Below are positions 1 through 6,766 of a DNA stretch of 33,700 nucleotides, in pieces (position 1 is the stretch's first letter; every line of letters starts with the position of its first letter). The translations under genes were made by a program, and so were the position numbers. This DNA comes from Planctomycetota bacterium. GTDB taxonomy: Bacteria; Planctomycetota; Phycisphaerae; SM23-33. The notes under the pieces are model-generated. The model was given only the letters and a program-made list of their open reading frames with translations, was not told where the DNA came from and did no database searches. The stretch is from the NCBI GenBank assembly GCA_029553505.1, contig JAKPKY010000097.1, forward strand, positions 1 to 33,700, given 5' to 3'.

Positions 1-17
1 GGGGCGGAGGAATGTAG

Positions 18-65
18 CCACGGGTGAAGCAAGCCCGCCGCAGGCGGGCGCAGCGCAACCCGTGG
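18..65. repeat. REP-like palindrome 3' of transposase copy 1
   Basis: CCACGGGT (18-25) pairs with ACCCGTGG (58-65). Inside lies a second perfect hairpin, GCCCGCC (33-39) with GGCGGGC (43-49). The same nested design occurs at 8295-8340 behind copy 2, with a different inner stem. Confidence 0.8.
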
Positions 66-109
66 AGAGAGGGATTGGATTTTCCGCCCCGGCAGGGGCG
101 GAGGAAAGC

Positions 110-562
110 TCAGTCGAACAGGTACCGCTCGTCAAATTCCACCCCGTGCGCGCGAAGCAGCCGGAGAAGTTCCGACGGGAAATCCTCCTTCCCGTGATGT
201 TCGCCCTGGGCCGCGATGTATTTCTTCACGGCCGGCTCCTGCGACTTGCTGACGGAAAAGACGCTGTATCCTTCCTGCCAGGCGAACGCCGCGAGGTTCG
301 GGAACGTCTCATGCAGCCACTTCGACGAACGCGCCTTGACCGTCCGCATCAGGTCGGAGACGGCGCCATCAGGCCGCCACCGCAGGTACAGGTGCACGTG
401 GTCGGCCACGCCGCCGATGTCGTAGATTGAACCCTTCTCGGCGCGGATGATGCCTCCGAGATACGGATAGAGCCGCTCCGCAACCTCGGCGGTGATCCAG
501 GGCTCGCGATGCTTGGTGGAAAAGACGACGTGCAGGAGCAGTTGCGAGTAGGTCCCGGGCAT
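110..562 (-). CDS. IS200-family (Y1, REP-associated type) transposase, copy 1
   Basis: The predicted product is a 150-residue single-strand-DNA transposase of the Y1/HUH class. The metal-binding HxH is H55-V-H57 within DHVHLYL. The likely catalytic tyrosine is Y115 in the motif YIAAQGEHH. The start at 562 is chosen because an AAGGAG-type ribosome binding site sits just upstream and because both copies align exactly from this ATG; longer in-frame starts run into the palindromic flank. It differs from the copy at 7798 at five residues (H18R, I39L, K43N, S103T, L148V). In this family REP-associated enzymes act on flanking palindromes, which fits the context. It looks intact. Activity is not shown by the sequence. 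Confidence 0.9.
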   Translation of the reverse strand: MPGTYSQLLLHVVFSTKHREPWITAEVAERLYPYLGGIIRAEKGSIYDIGGVADHVHLYLRWRPDGAVSDLMRTVKARSSKWLHETFPNLAAFAWQEGYSVFSVSKSQEPAVKKYIAAQGEHHGKEDFPSELLRLLRAHGVEFDERYLFD

Positions 563-609
563 GCGCTCTCCTTCGCCCCGTCCGGGGCGAGAATGAAAAT
601 GACTCGCTT

Positions 610-663
610 CCACGGGTTTCGCTTCGCTCCACCCGTGGCTACACCCCGCAGCCCCTTCGGGGC
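610..663. repeat. REP-like palindromes 5' of transposase copy 1
   Basis: CCACGGGT (610-617) pairs with ACCCGTGG (631-638). A GCCCC-TTC-GGGGC hairpin follows at 651-663. The inverse of this block lies upstream of copy 2 (7698-7751) with almost the same sequence, including the spacer inside the outer palindrome. Confidence 0.8.
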
Positions 664-683
664 AGACGGCAACGCAACGCAAT

Positions 684-720
684 CCCCCTCACCCTGCCCT
701 CTGGCTTGGAAGGGAGAGGG
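684..720. repeat. CCCTC...GAGGG dispersed repeat, copy A
   Basis: A block of the form CCCTCACCCT...CTTGGAAGGG.GAGGG, partly self-complementary. It ends two bases before the stop codon of the SUKH gene. Related copies lie at 1386-1421 and 1571-1607. Confidence 0.6.
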
Positions 721-722
721 GT

Positions 723-1181
723 TTACTCCGCGCGCAAATCATCCAGCATTCTGCTCAGCCAGGTAAGGTAGTCCGGCGCGATCCTCATCGGTTCCTGGTT
801 TTCGCCGTTCGGGTCGTCGTGGCTCCAGAAGACCACCGGGCAGGATTCCCCATTCGATTCCGCCGTCGCCAGAGAGGGGAGATTCCCCGCTCCGTCATTC
901 ATTAAGGGAATCAGGTCGGCGCGCAACGACGGATGTCTCGTCCGGCGTTCCATCTCGGTGACCCGCACCAGGTCCAGGTGCGGCGGAACGTCCCGGCCGA
1001 GGCCGAAAAACTCCAGATGCCCCACGCTGCACCAGCCGACGGCGGACAGGAAGGCCTTGAAGTCTTCCGGAAACGATACCCGCAGCGCCTTTTCGGCGTC
1101 CCGGACGGTCTGGGCGTCGGCCCTTTTGCCGCACGCGCCCCGCGACAATCGACGCAGAATCTCGGCGGCTCTGTTCTTCAT
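723..1181 (-). CDS. SUKH-1 (SMI1/KNR4) domain protein, probable orphan immunity protein
   Basis: A 152-residue soluble protein whose middle matches the SMI1/KNR4 pattern: a helical start, then FPEDFKAFLSAVGW (about residues 37-50), the LEFFGL strand, a PLMNDGAGN turn, and a late segment with VVFWSHDD. SUKH proteins commonly act as immunity proteins against contact-dependent or polymorphic toxins; others are general regulators. The start at 1181 has a GGAG about eight bases upstream; the longer open frame runs into repeat sequence. No toxin gene is adjacent. Its neighbours are the transposase unit and CCCTC/GAGGG repeats on both sides, suggesting a mobile or orphaned gene. The family call is by motif recognition, and the immunity role is inference. 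Confidence 0.72.
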   Translation of the reverse strand: MKNRAAEILRRLSRGACGKRADAQTVRDAEKALRVSFPEDFKAFLSAVGWCSVGHLEFFGLGRDVPPHLDLVRVTEMERRTRHPSLRADLIPLMNDGAGNLPSLATAESNGESCPVVFWSHDDPNGENQEPMRIAPDYLTWLSRMLDDLRAE

Positions 1182-1340
1182 CCGGTTTCTCCGCGTGGAA
1201 TCGGTCAGGTTGTCACGGAAGCGACCAGCCGGTGGGCGGGACTGGCAAACCCCGATCCCACGACCCCGACAAAGAATTGCTGCGCAAGGCAGAATTATCC
1301 TCCGCGCAGCGCAGCGGGGCAAGGCCGAAGGGTCGCACCG

Positions 1341-1377
1341 AATCCAAATCCAAAATCGAAAGTCCAAAATCGAAAAT
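1341..1377. repeat. AAAATC simple-word array
   Basis: Successive variants of the word TCCAAAATC / TCGAAAATC, about five units. A similar array occurs far away at 32054-32087. The 427-bp gap 1182-1608 holds only this and the other repeats listed, and no gene that can be supported. Confidence 0.6.
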
Positions 1378-1385
1378 GATGAACA

Positions 1386-1421
1386 CCCTCACCCTTGCCA
1401 TCTCCCTTGGAAGGGCGAGGG
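1386..1421. repeat. CCCTC...GAGGG dispersed repeat, copy B
   Basis: Same family and orientation as 684-720, with the core CTTGGAAGGGCGAGGG. Copies A and B bracket the SUKH gene. Confidence 0.6.
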
Positions 1422-1455
1422 ATCACCCTCACCAGGCCCGCAAGGAGGAGTCGCC

Positions 1456-1484
1456 GGGTGCCACGCTCAACTCCGTTGAGCGTG
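1456..1484. repeat. GGGTGCCAC-headed hairpin (partial palindromic element)
   Basis: GGGTGCCAC (1456-1464) runs into a perfect 10-bp hairpin, CACGCTCAAC (1462-1471), loop TCC, GTTGAGCGTG (1475-1484). The same head sequence starts the 90-bp nested palindrome at 5313. Here the closing GTGGCACCC is absent, so this looks like a half element. Confidence 0.6.
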
Positions 1485-1531
1485 CTCGTTCCCGCTCGAT
1501 GAGTTTCCCGCACGCCCGCGCAAAACGACAG

Positions 1532-1559
1532 GAACCCCCGCGTGACCGCAGGGGCTTGT
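1532..1559. repeat. CCCCCGCG-TGAC hairpin repeat, copy 1
   Basis: Left arm CCCCCGCG (1535-1542), loop TGAC, right arm CGCAGGGG (1547-1554) with one mismatch. It is nearly identical, including the flanks GAA and CTTGT, to 8381-8408, where the stem is perfect. Confidence 0.65.
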
Positions 1560-1570
1560 AACAACAGCGC

Positions 1571-1607
1571 ACCCTCTCCCTACCCTCTCCCTTGGCAGGG
1601 CGAGGGG
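1571..1607. repeat. CCCTC...GAGGG dispersed repeat, copy C
   Basis: Third copy of this family, with the core CCCTTGGCAGGGCGAGGG. It ends just before the stop codon of the lipoprotein gene at 1609, mirroring copy A beside the SUKH gene. It could serve as a 3' processing or termination structure for the minus strand. Confidence 0.55.
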
Positions 1608-1608
1608 C

Positions 1609-2625
1609 TTATGCCAGCAGGCGGAAGGTGTAGGTCCAGCGGGCCTGGCGGCCGGGGGGAATGTCGAAGCGCGTGAACAGCTCGGGGCACAGCGCCCTGC
1701 GGACGGCGTAGAGGCGGTAGGTCGTCAGGGGCGCGTCGCCGCGCACCTCGATGCCCGCGCCGGTGCGCGTATTGCGCGCGGTGAACGCGTTGTGGGCGGC
1801 GTCGCCCGCGCGCCAGCCGTCCAGGCACGCGGCCATCCCGGCGTCCGTCAGCGGCTCGCAAATGCGCACCGTCTCGTCGCGGACCTCGACCTCGCCGCGC
1901 CCCAGCCGCACCGGCGACGGCACGCGGAACGGCAGCGTGCCCGCGTAGTCCGGGCCGATCGGCTCGTCGTCGACGATCAGGAAGTTGTGCGCGTAGGGCG
2001 TGGTGGTCAGGGCGCGCGGGCCGGCGTTGGTCAGCGCGTGGGCGATGGAGAACTCCGGCCTGCCCGGGGTCAGCGCGACGCGCTTGACGTATCGGTAGCT
2101 CCAGCCGTCGGCGGCGAAGTCCTGTCGGAACTCGATCCAGTCGCGCCCGGAGTCGATGTCCCACGCGGCGGGCTGCGACAGCTCGTACGGCGCGGAGAAG
2201 TCGTACGCGGCGTCGTCGGCGCGGCGGAGCGTGCCGATGGCGATCTTGAGGAACGGCTGGCCGGGCTTCGCGCCGGCGTAGCCGGGCGGGGCGTGCATGT
2301 CGAACTCCTCGGTCGTGCCGCCGACGTTGTCGTTGCGGAGCGGGTCGGCGTCGAGATACAGCGGCGCGAAGTAGCGGTGCCCCGCGCACTCGGCGGCGAG
2401 CACCATGCCCGACGGATCGAAGCGCCGCGCGCGGTAGTATCCGCGCCGCGCGTCGGGCAGGGCCAGGTGCAGCGCGAGCGCGTCGTTGGCGATCGTCTGC
2501 TGGGGGAACTCGTCGGCGATGGGTCGTCGCGGCGCGGGCGGGCGCGGCGCGTCGGCGCGCCCGGCGGCGCAGCTCGACAGCGCCGCCAGGAGCAGCGCGA
2601 CCGTCAGGAGCAACATCCATGCCAT
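1609..2625 (-). CDS. Lipoprotein with galactose-mutarotase-like fold (tentative)
   Basis: A 338-residue protein with a lipoprotein signal: a hydrophobic stretch (residues 4-16) and lipobox LSSC with C19 as the modified cysteine. The mature part is rich in beta-strand-like segments, including RRFDPSGMV, the run ending in YAHNF, and a late TARNTRTGAGIEV segment. Together these resemble the aldose-1-epimerase/mutarotase superfamily found in bacterial sugar-processing proteins. No catalytic pair can be assigned securely. The start at 2625 is preceded by GGAAAGG at a suitable distance; the longer upstream frame is an artefact running through queA. It lies 176 bp downstream of queA on the same strand, across a T-tract-rich spacer, so cotranscription is uncertain. 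Confidence 0.6.
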   Translation of the reverse strand: MAWMLLLTVALLLAALSSCAAGRADAPRPPAPRRPIADEFPQQTIANDALALHLALPDARRGYYRARRFDPSGMVLAAECAGHRYFAPLYLDADPLRNDNVGGTTEEFDMHAPPGYAGAKPGQPFLKIAIGTLRRADDAAYDFSAPYELSQPAAWDIDSGRDWIEFRQDFAADGWSYRYVKRVALTPGRPEFSIAHALTNAGPRALTTTPYAHNFLIVDDEPIGPDYAGTLPFRVPSPVRLGRGEVEVRDETVRICEPLTDAGMAACLDGWRAGDAAHNAFTARNTRTGAGIEVRGDAPLTTYRLYAVRRALCPELFTRFDIPPGRQARWTYTFRLLA

Positions 2626-2683
2626 GGGAGAGACCTTTCCGGAGGAATTTTTCCCGGCGGTCAATGGTCGCCCGGCCGGGATC

Positions 2684-2796
2684 TTTTGGGCTCCATTTTC
2701 GCCGCGATTTTTGCCGCGCCAACGCGCTTTTGGTGGGATTTCGAGTTCTTTTCCGCCTTCCTGGGGCGCTTTCTCGAGGCTTTTTGGCGGGCTTTT
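2684..2796. other. Phased T-tract block, predicted curved DNA
   Basis: Runs of three to five T are centred near 2685, 2697, 2710, 2729, 2740, 2750, 2771, 2783 and 2794. Most spacings are 10-12.5 bp or about twice that. Tracts in phase with the helix repeat are expected to bend DNA. It fills the spacer between queA and the lipoprotein gene. Confidence 0.5.
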
Positions 2797-2801
2797 CGGG
2801 G

Positions 2802-3872
2802 CTATTCCAGGAGCATCGCGTCGCCGTAGGAGAAGAACCGATACCCCCGCCGCTGGGCCTCGGCGTAAGCGCGGAGGATCATGCCGACGCCCTCGCGCCG
2901 GCCCGGCGAGCAGAACGCGGCCACCAGCATCACCAGCGTGCTGCGCGGCAGGTGGAAGTTGGTGATCATCGCGTCGGTGGCGAGGAACTCCGCCGGCGGG
3001 TGGAGGAAGATGTCCGTCCAGCCGCTGCCGGGGGCGAGCGGAAGTTGTTGCCTGGCGGCAGTTTCCAGCACGCGCACCGACGTGGTGCCCACGGCGACGA
3101 CGCGCCGCCCGTCGCGCCGCGCGGCGTTGACGGCCTCGGCTGCCGCCGGCGGAAGCTCGTACCACTCGGCGTGCATGCGGTGCTGGGCGACCGTCTCGGC
3201 CTTGACCGGCGCGAACGTGCCCATGCCGACGTGCAGCGTCAGGCGCGTCGTGGCGATGCCCGCATCCTCAAGCGCCGCAAGCAGTTCGGGCGTGAAGTGC
3301 AGCCCGGCCGTCGGCGCCGCCACCGCGCCGGGCCGCGCGGCGTAGACCGTCTGGTAGCGCGCGCGGTCGGCGGCGTCGCGCGCGGCGTCCGCGCGATGGA
3401 TGTACGGCGGCAGGGGCGTCACGCCGACGCGCTGGAGCACGGTCTCGGCCGGCGCGGGCGGCGCGGGCGCCACGAGCCAGCGGCCTTCGCCGAGGTTTTC
3501 GCGCAGCGCGAGGCGCGTCGCATCTTCCGGCTGGAACGCAAGTTGCTCACCCGCGCGGCACTTGCCGGCGTTCTTCAGCAGCACCTCCCACGCGCCGTCG
3601 GCGCGCTCCGACAGGAACAATCCCTCGACGCGCCCGCCGGTTTCGCGCCGGCAGAAGAATTTGGCCGGCACGACGCGCGTGTCGTTGAGCACGAGCAGGT
3701 CGCCCCTGTGGAGAGCTGTTGGCAAATCGCCGAAGCGCAGGTGCCGGTACTGCTCGTCGCGCCGGCGCAGTACGAACAGGCGCGACTCATCGCGGCCGGC
3801 AAGCGGCTGTTGGGCAATGAGTTGCGGATCGAGCGGATAATCGAACTCGTCAACCTGTCCAGTCATCGGCAT
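2802..3872 (-). CDS. queA: S-adenosylmethionine:tRNA ribosyltransferase-isomerase QueA
   Basis: QueA transfers and isomerises the ribosyl group of SAM onto preQ1 at tRNA position 34 to give epoxyqueuosine. The 356-residue product carries the family landmarks: the N-terminal DEFDYPLDPQLIAQQP, then LVLNDTRVVPAKF, PTAGLHFT (about residue 185), LHVGMGTFAPV, GTTSVRVLE (about 260) and the C-terminal ITNFHLPRSTLVMLVAAF followed by YRFFSYGDAML. Length is normal. Two ATGs two codons apart (3872 and 3866) are both possible, with only a weak AAAGAA upstream; the first is given. A promoter is proposed at 3910-3939. No other queuosine gene is in the window. Confidence 0.96.
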   Translation of the reverse strand: MPMTGQVDEFDYPLDPQLIAQQPLAGRDESRLFVLRRRDEQYRHLRFGDLPTALHRGDLLVLNDTRVVPAKFFCRRETGGRVEGLFLSERADGAWEVLLKNAGKCRAGEQLAFQPEDATRLALRENLGEGRWLVAPAPPAPAETVLQRVGVTPLPPYIHRADAARDAADRARYQTVYAARPGAVAAPTAGLHFTPELLAALEDAGIATTRLTLHVGMGTFAPVKAETVAQHRMHAEWYELPPAAAEAVNAARRDGRRVVAVGTTSVRVLETAARQQLPLAPGSGWTDIFLHPPAEFLATDAMITNFHLPRSTLVMLVAAFCSPGRREGVGMILRAYAEAQRRGYRFFSYGDAMLLE

Positions 3873-3909
3873 CGTTCTTTGGCATATCGCTTTACGCACA
3901 AAATGGGCG

Positions 3910-3939
3910 ATTCTACTCACACGCGAAGCGCGGCCGCAA
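3910..3939 (-). promoter_or_regulatory. Candidate promoter for queA
   Basis: Read on the minus strand, TTGCGG (3939-3934) is followed after 18 bases by TAGAAT (3915-3910), about 40 bases before the start codon. The -10 is close to consensus and the -35 is weak. Confidence 0.4.
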
Positions 3940-4164
3940 TGCGGCCTAAGTGCTTTTACAGCAAGCGATTAATTATGGCGAGCACCGGTTTTCCACAGAT
4001 TTTCAACATGGGCGGTGTCAATGCAACTGCCGTGCCGCCGGTTGCGCCAAGGGCGGCGGGATTGTCGGACATCGGCGGATTCCCAAGCCAGCAAAAGTCT
4101 TACGCTCGCTTGGCCGATGTAAGTATCGGGCCGGCCCGACCCGCGCCCGTGGAGACGCCAGACG

Positions 4165-4374
4165 ATGTCGCCCAGCCAGCTCGACAGGATCGCGACGCGC
4201 CTCGCCGGAATGAATCGACCGGCGTTGATGCAACTTCTCCGTTCGCTGCGCTGCGATTTCAAGATCGACTTCACCGACGACTATCTGCACTCCGTCAGCC
4301 TCGAGCGCCTGCGGCACATCGTGCTGGCCGCGGAGCTTCACGCCCATCACGACGCGGCCGGCCCGGCTGCGTAA
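4165..4374 (+). CDS. Small conserved-looking protein of unknown function
   Basis: A 69-residue, soluble, helix-rich protein starting MSPSQLDRIATRLAGM, with a distinctive centre LRCDFKIDFTDDYLHS followed by LERLRHIVLAAELHAHH. A GGAGACG lies 7-13 bases upstream of the ATG. I do not recognise a named family; the pattern resembles small hypothetical proteins I associate with planctomycetes, which is recollection only. It stands alone on the plus strand between queA and lpxI, transcribed divergently from queA and converging on lpxI. The 292-bp gap 3873-4164 upstream holds the queA promoter and a short GGCCGC/GCGGCC hairpin. No function is proposed. Confidence 0.55.
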   Translation: MSPSQLDRIATRLAGMNRPALMQLLRSLRCDFKIDFTDDYLHSVSLERLRHIVLAAELHAHHDAAGPAA

Positions 4375-4441
4375 GCGATTCGGATTCCCACGCGATTCGG
4401 CGCGGAAGGTTCGCGTCGCGTTCGGCCGCGCGCCGCGCGCG

Positions 4442-5284
4442 TCAGGCTCGCTTCCCCACGACGGCGATGCGGAACTTGTCGGCCAGCGCGAGCGTGGCGG
4501 GCTTGTCGACGATGAGGGTTCTTCCGGCCTCGACGACCAGGCACGCGCAGCGCGCGTGCTTGAGGTTGCGGAGGGTTTCCGGCCCGACGGTCGGCACGTC
4601 GAATCGCATGTCCTGGTTGGGGCGCGCCACCTTGACGAGGGTCCATCCGCCGGTGCGGCAGATGCGTCCGGCGCGGCGGATCATGCGGTCGGTGCCTTCC
4701 ATCGCCTCGACGGCGATGATGTCGCGCTCCTTGACCGCGATGCACTGCCCGATGTCCAGGTCGGCGCTGGCCCGCGCGATCCGCCAGCCGAACTCCACGT
4801 CGCCCTCGGCCGCGCCGGGGACGGGCGTGCGGGTCATCAGCCCCTCGCCGGCGAGGTGTTCCTCGCAGTATTTCACGCACGAAGCCAACTCGATGCCCTC
4901 CCGGCGGAGTTCGTCGCTGACCGCCAGCAGCACGGCGTTGTCGCGTTTGTCCTTGCGGACCTTCAGGTACCAGATGACGGCCGTCCGCACGTCCGGTATA
5001 TAGCGCAGCAGGCGCAGCGGCGAGTAGATTTCCGTCTTCCGCACCGCGCCGATCATGATCGCCTCGCGGGCGCCCCACTTGCGCAGCGAGCGGATCCACG
5101 CGCCCACGCGGGTGATGCCCGCCCAGGTGAACTCGTCGGCCAGCGCCTTGAGCCGAGGGCTCGCCAGCCCGCGCAGCCCCACCACCACCAGGCGCTTTCC
5201 CGCGCGGCGGATTCCCTCGGCCGCCAGCAGGGGCGGACGCCCCGCGCCCGCGATCAGCCCGACCGTCTCACGCTCCTGTGGCAT
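4442..5284 (-). CDS. lpxI: UDP-2,3-diacylglucosamine pyrophosphatase LpxI (DUF1009)
   Basis: LpxI hydrolyses UDP-2,3-diacylglucosamine to lipid X in the lipid A pathway, replacing LpxH where that is absent. The 280-residue product has the family's GLIAGAGRPPLLAAEG start (residues 9-24), the middle DNAVLLAVSDELRREGI, and the EAMEGTDRMIRRAG motif containing the predicted catalytic D199. The C-terminal VPTVGPETL segment is also typical. The start at 5284 is chosen for the GGAAAACAGG upstream and the normal length; 5302 is an alternative six codons longer. It follows lpxD on the same strand, separated by 131 bp that contain a 90-bp nested palindrome. Confidence 0.93.
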   Translation of the reverse strand: MPQERETVGLIAGAGRPPLLAAEGIRRAGKRLVVVGLRGLASPRLKALADEFTWAGITRVGAWIRSLRKWGAREAIMIGAVRKTEIYSPLRLLRYIPDVRTAVIWYLKVRKDKRDNAVLLAVSDELRREGIELASCVKYCEEHLAGEGLMTRTPVPGAAEGDVEFGWRIARASADLDIGQCIAVKERDIIAVEAMEGTDRMIRRAGRICRTGGWTLVKVARPNQDMRFDVPTVGPETLRNLKHARCACLVVEAGRTLIVDKPATLALADKFRIAVVGKRA

Positions 5285-5312
5285 GGCCTGTTTTCCATAC
5301 ATGTCGAGGCTT

Positions 5313-5402
5313 GGGTGCCACGGCCAAGCGCGGTTTGCTTGGCCGTGCGGAAGACACCCATCAAAGACACCCTCAAGCACACAGCGCTTGAGGGTGGCAC
5401 CC
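5313..5402. mobile_element. 90-bp nested palindrome (MITE-like) between lpxD and lpxI
   Basis: Terminal inverted repeats GGGTGCCAC (5313-5321) and GTGGCACCC (5394-5402) enclose two perfect hairpins: CACGGCCAAGC (5319-5329) with GCTTGGCCGTG (5337-5347), and CCCTCAAGC (5370-5378) with GCTTGAGGG (5386-5394). The inner stems overlap the outer ends, so the strand can fold either as a clover or as one long stem. It encodes nothing. Related hairpins occur at 1456-1484 and 25885-25906, supporting a dispersed family. Confidence 0.7.
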
Positions 5403-5415
5403 GCGCCAGGTGTTT

Positions 5416-6504
5416 TCAAAAATCTTCCGGCTCGTCGGCGTCGGAGACGCCCAGGCGCTTCTTGAGCGCCTGCACCTGGCGGGCGAGGCGCTTGACCGCG
5501 CTGCGGAGCTGCGGAAGGCGCGTCGCCACCATCCACGAGCGGCGGACTTCCGGCAGGGGGATGGCCGGGCTCCCGCCCATCTCCTGGCCCGCCGGCACGT
5601 CGGCCGTCACGCCCGCCTGCGCCGCGATCTTCGCCCCGCGACCGATGCGGATGTGCCCGACCACGCCCGCCTGGCCGGCGAACACGCAGTAGTCTTCCAC
5701 CATCACCGAGCCCGCCAGACCCGCCTGCGCCACCAGCAGGCAGTGCTTGCCCAGGCGCGTCCCGTGCCCGATGGCCACCAGGTTGCTGAACTTCGTGCCC
5801 GCGCCGATGACCGTCGCGCCCATCGTCGCGCGGTCGATGGCGCACCCGGCGCCGATCTCCACGTCCGACTCGATCTCCACCCACCCGGCCTGCGGGATTT
5901 TTTCGTGCCGCACCACCTTGTCGGGCCCGGCGTGCGTGGCGTAGCCGAAGCCGTCGTGCCCGATCGACGTGCCCGCGTGGATCGTCACGCGGTCGTGCAG
6001 CACCGTGCCGTCGTAGAGCGTCACGTTGGGGTAGAGCGTGCAGCCGTCGCCCATGCGCACGGACTCTCCCACGTAGCAGCCGGGGTAGATCACCGCGCCG
6101 GCGCCGATGGTCGCGCCGCGGGCGATTGTCACGAACGCCCCCACGCGCGCCCCGGGCGACAGCGAGGCCGTCGGGTGAATGTCCGCCCGCGGGTCCACGC
6201 CCTCGAACGGGTGCGTGCGGAACCCGTGGAACGCCACCATCGCCTCGCGGAAGGCGAAGTAGGAATCCTTGCAGCGGATCAGCGCGCCCGCCGGCGGCTG
6301 CGGGCCGGAGTAGTCCTCCGGCACGATCACCGCGCCGGCCGACGTCTGGCCCACGTGCCGCTCGTATTTGCGATTGGACAGGAACGTCACCTCGTCGCCG
6401 CCGGCCGTCTCGACCGGCGCCACGCCGCGGATGACCTTCCCGCCGTCGCCTTCCAGCCGCCCGCCCACGCGCTCGGCCAGTTCCGATAGTTTCATTTCCG
6501 CCAT
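5416..6504 (-). CDS. lpxD: UDP-3-O-acylglucosamine N-acyltransferase LpxD
   Basis: LpxD adds the second, N-linked acyl chain to UDP-3-O-acylglucosamine in lipid A synthesis. The 362-residue protein has an N-terminal uridine-binding domain (about residues 1-100, with [11 protein letters not shown]), then a left-handed beta-helix of hexapeptide repeats (about 105-320) such as IARGAT and IGAGAV. H247 in [11 protein letters not shown] matches the position of the catalytic histidine of E. coli LpxD. The C-terminus is a basic, coiled-coil-like helix (about 328-352). The ATG at 6504 is used; a second at 6495 is possible. With lpxI it supports an LPS-bearing outer membrane. Confidence 0.95.
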   Translation of the reverse strand: MAEMKLSELAERVGGRLEGDGGKVIRGVAPVETAGGDEVTFLSNRKYERHVGQTSAGAVIVPEDYSGPQPPAGALIRCKDSYFAFREAMVAFHGFRTHPFEGVDPRADIHPTASLSPGARVGAFVTIARGATIGAGAVIYPGCYVGESVRMGDGCTLYPNVTLYDGTVLHDRVTIHAGTSIGHDGFGYATHAGPDKVVRHEKIPQAGWVEIESDVEIGAGCAIDRATMGATVIGAGTKFSNLVAIGHGTRLGKHCLLVAQAGLAGSVMVEDYCVFAGQAGVVGHIRIGRGAKIAAQAGVTADVPAGQEMGGSPAIPLPEVRRSWMVATRLPQLRSAVKRLARQVQALKKRLGVSDADEPEDF

Positions 6505-6564
6505 CCGTCCAAAGCGACCCTTCTGTAAGATGCTTCCTGAGCGGGGAAACTAATCCCTAACAAG

Positions 6565-6592
6565 TTGTTGTTTGGCCAACAATCCATATACT
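6565..6592 (+). promoter_or_regulatory. Candidate sigma-70-type promoter for the protease gene
   Basis: TTGTTG (6565-6570), a 16-base spacer and TATACT (6587-6592). The spacer contains the palindrome TTGGCCAA. The transcript would have a leader of about 170 nt. The 262-bp gap 6505-6766 is visibly less GC-rich than its surroundings and holds nothing else I can support. Confidence 0.4.
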
Positions 6593-6766
6593 GTAAACGT
6601 CGATGCGGGGAAAGAGAAGATTATGCTTCCATTGCCCATCACCATTCCAAACGGGCAAAAGCAATGCTGAAAAGCACAAGAAACCCAGGTAAAGGCGACA
6701 AGCGAAGCCCAAGAGCGGGATCGGTGCGTTCGCCCATTTTGGCACGAGGGACTTGAAAGGAAAAAC

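Larger units (their letters stand above)
9..663 (-). mobile_element. RAYT-like IS200 unit, copy 1
   Basis: This unit of about 650 bp holds one HUH transposase gene and flanking palindromes. The same arrangement recurs in the opposite orientation at 7698-8349. Homology between the copies runs from a GCCCC/GGGGC hairpin upstream of the gene, through an outer CCACGGGT...ACCCGTGG palindrome and a hairpin next to the ribosome binding site, to another CCACGGGT palindrome downstream. The limits given are where the similarity stops. Copy 1 lies against the window start, so it may extend further. Confidence 0.75.

Noticed and set aside
3931-3946. GGCCGC/GCGGCC hairpin as a terminator
   Set aside because: The stem is only six base pairs, is not followed by a good T run, and lies in the proposed queA promoter region.
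2619-5003. A 794-codon plus-strand open frame across queA and lpxI
   Set aside because: It is antisense to two clearly homologous genes, has Arg/Pro-rich composition typical of GC-rich shadow frames, and shows no domain.
6565-6756. A 63-codon plus-strand frame upstream of the protease gene
   Set aside because: No ribosome binding site or recognisable pattern is seen, and it overlaps the proposed promoter, so it is more likely untranslated leader.
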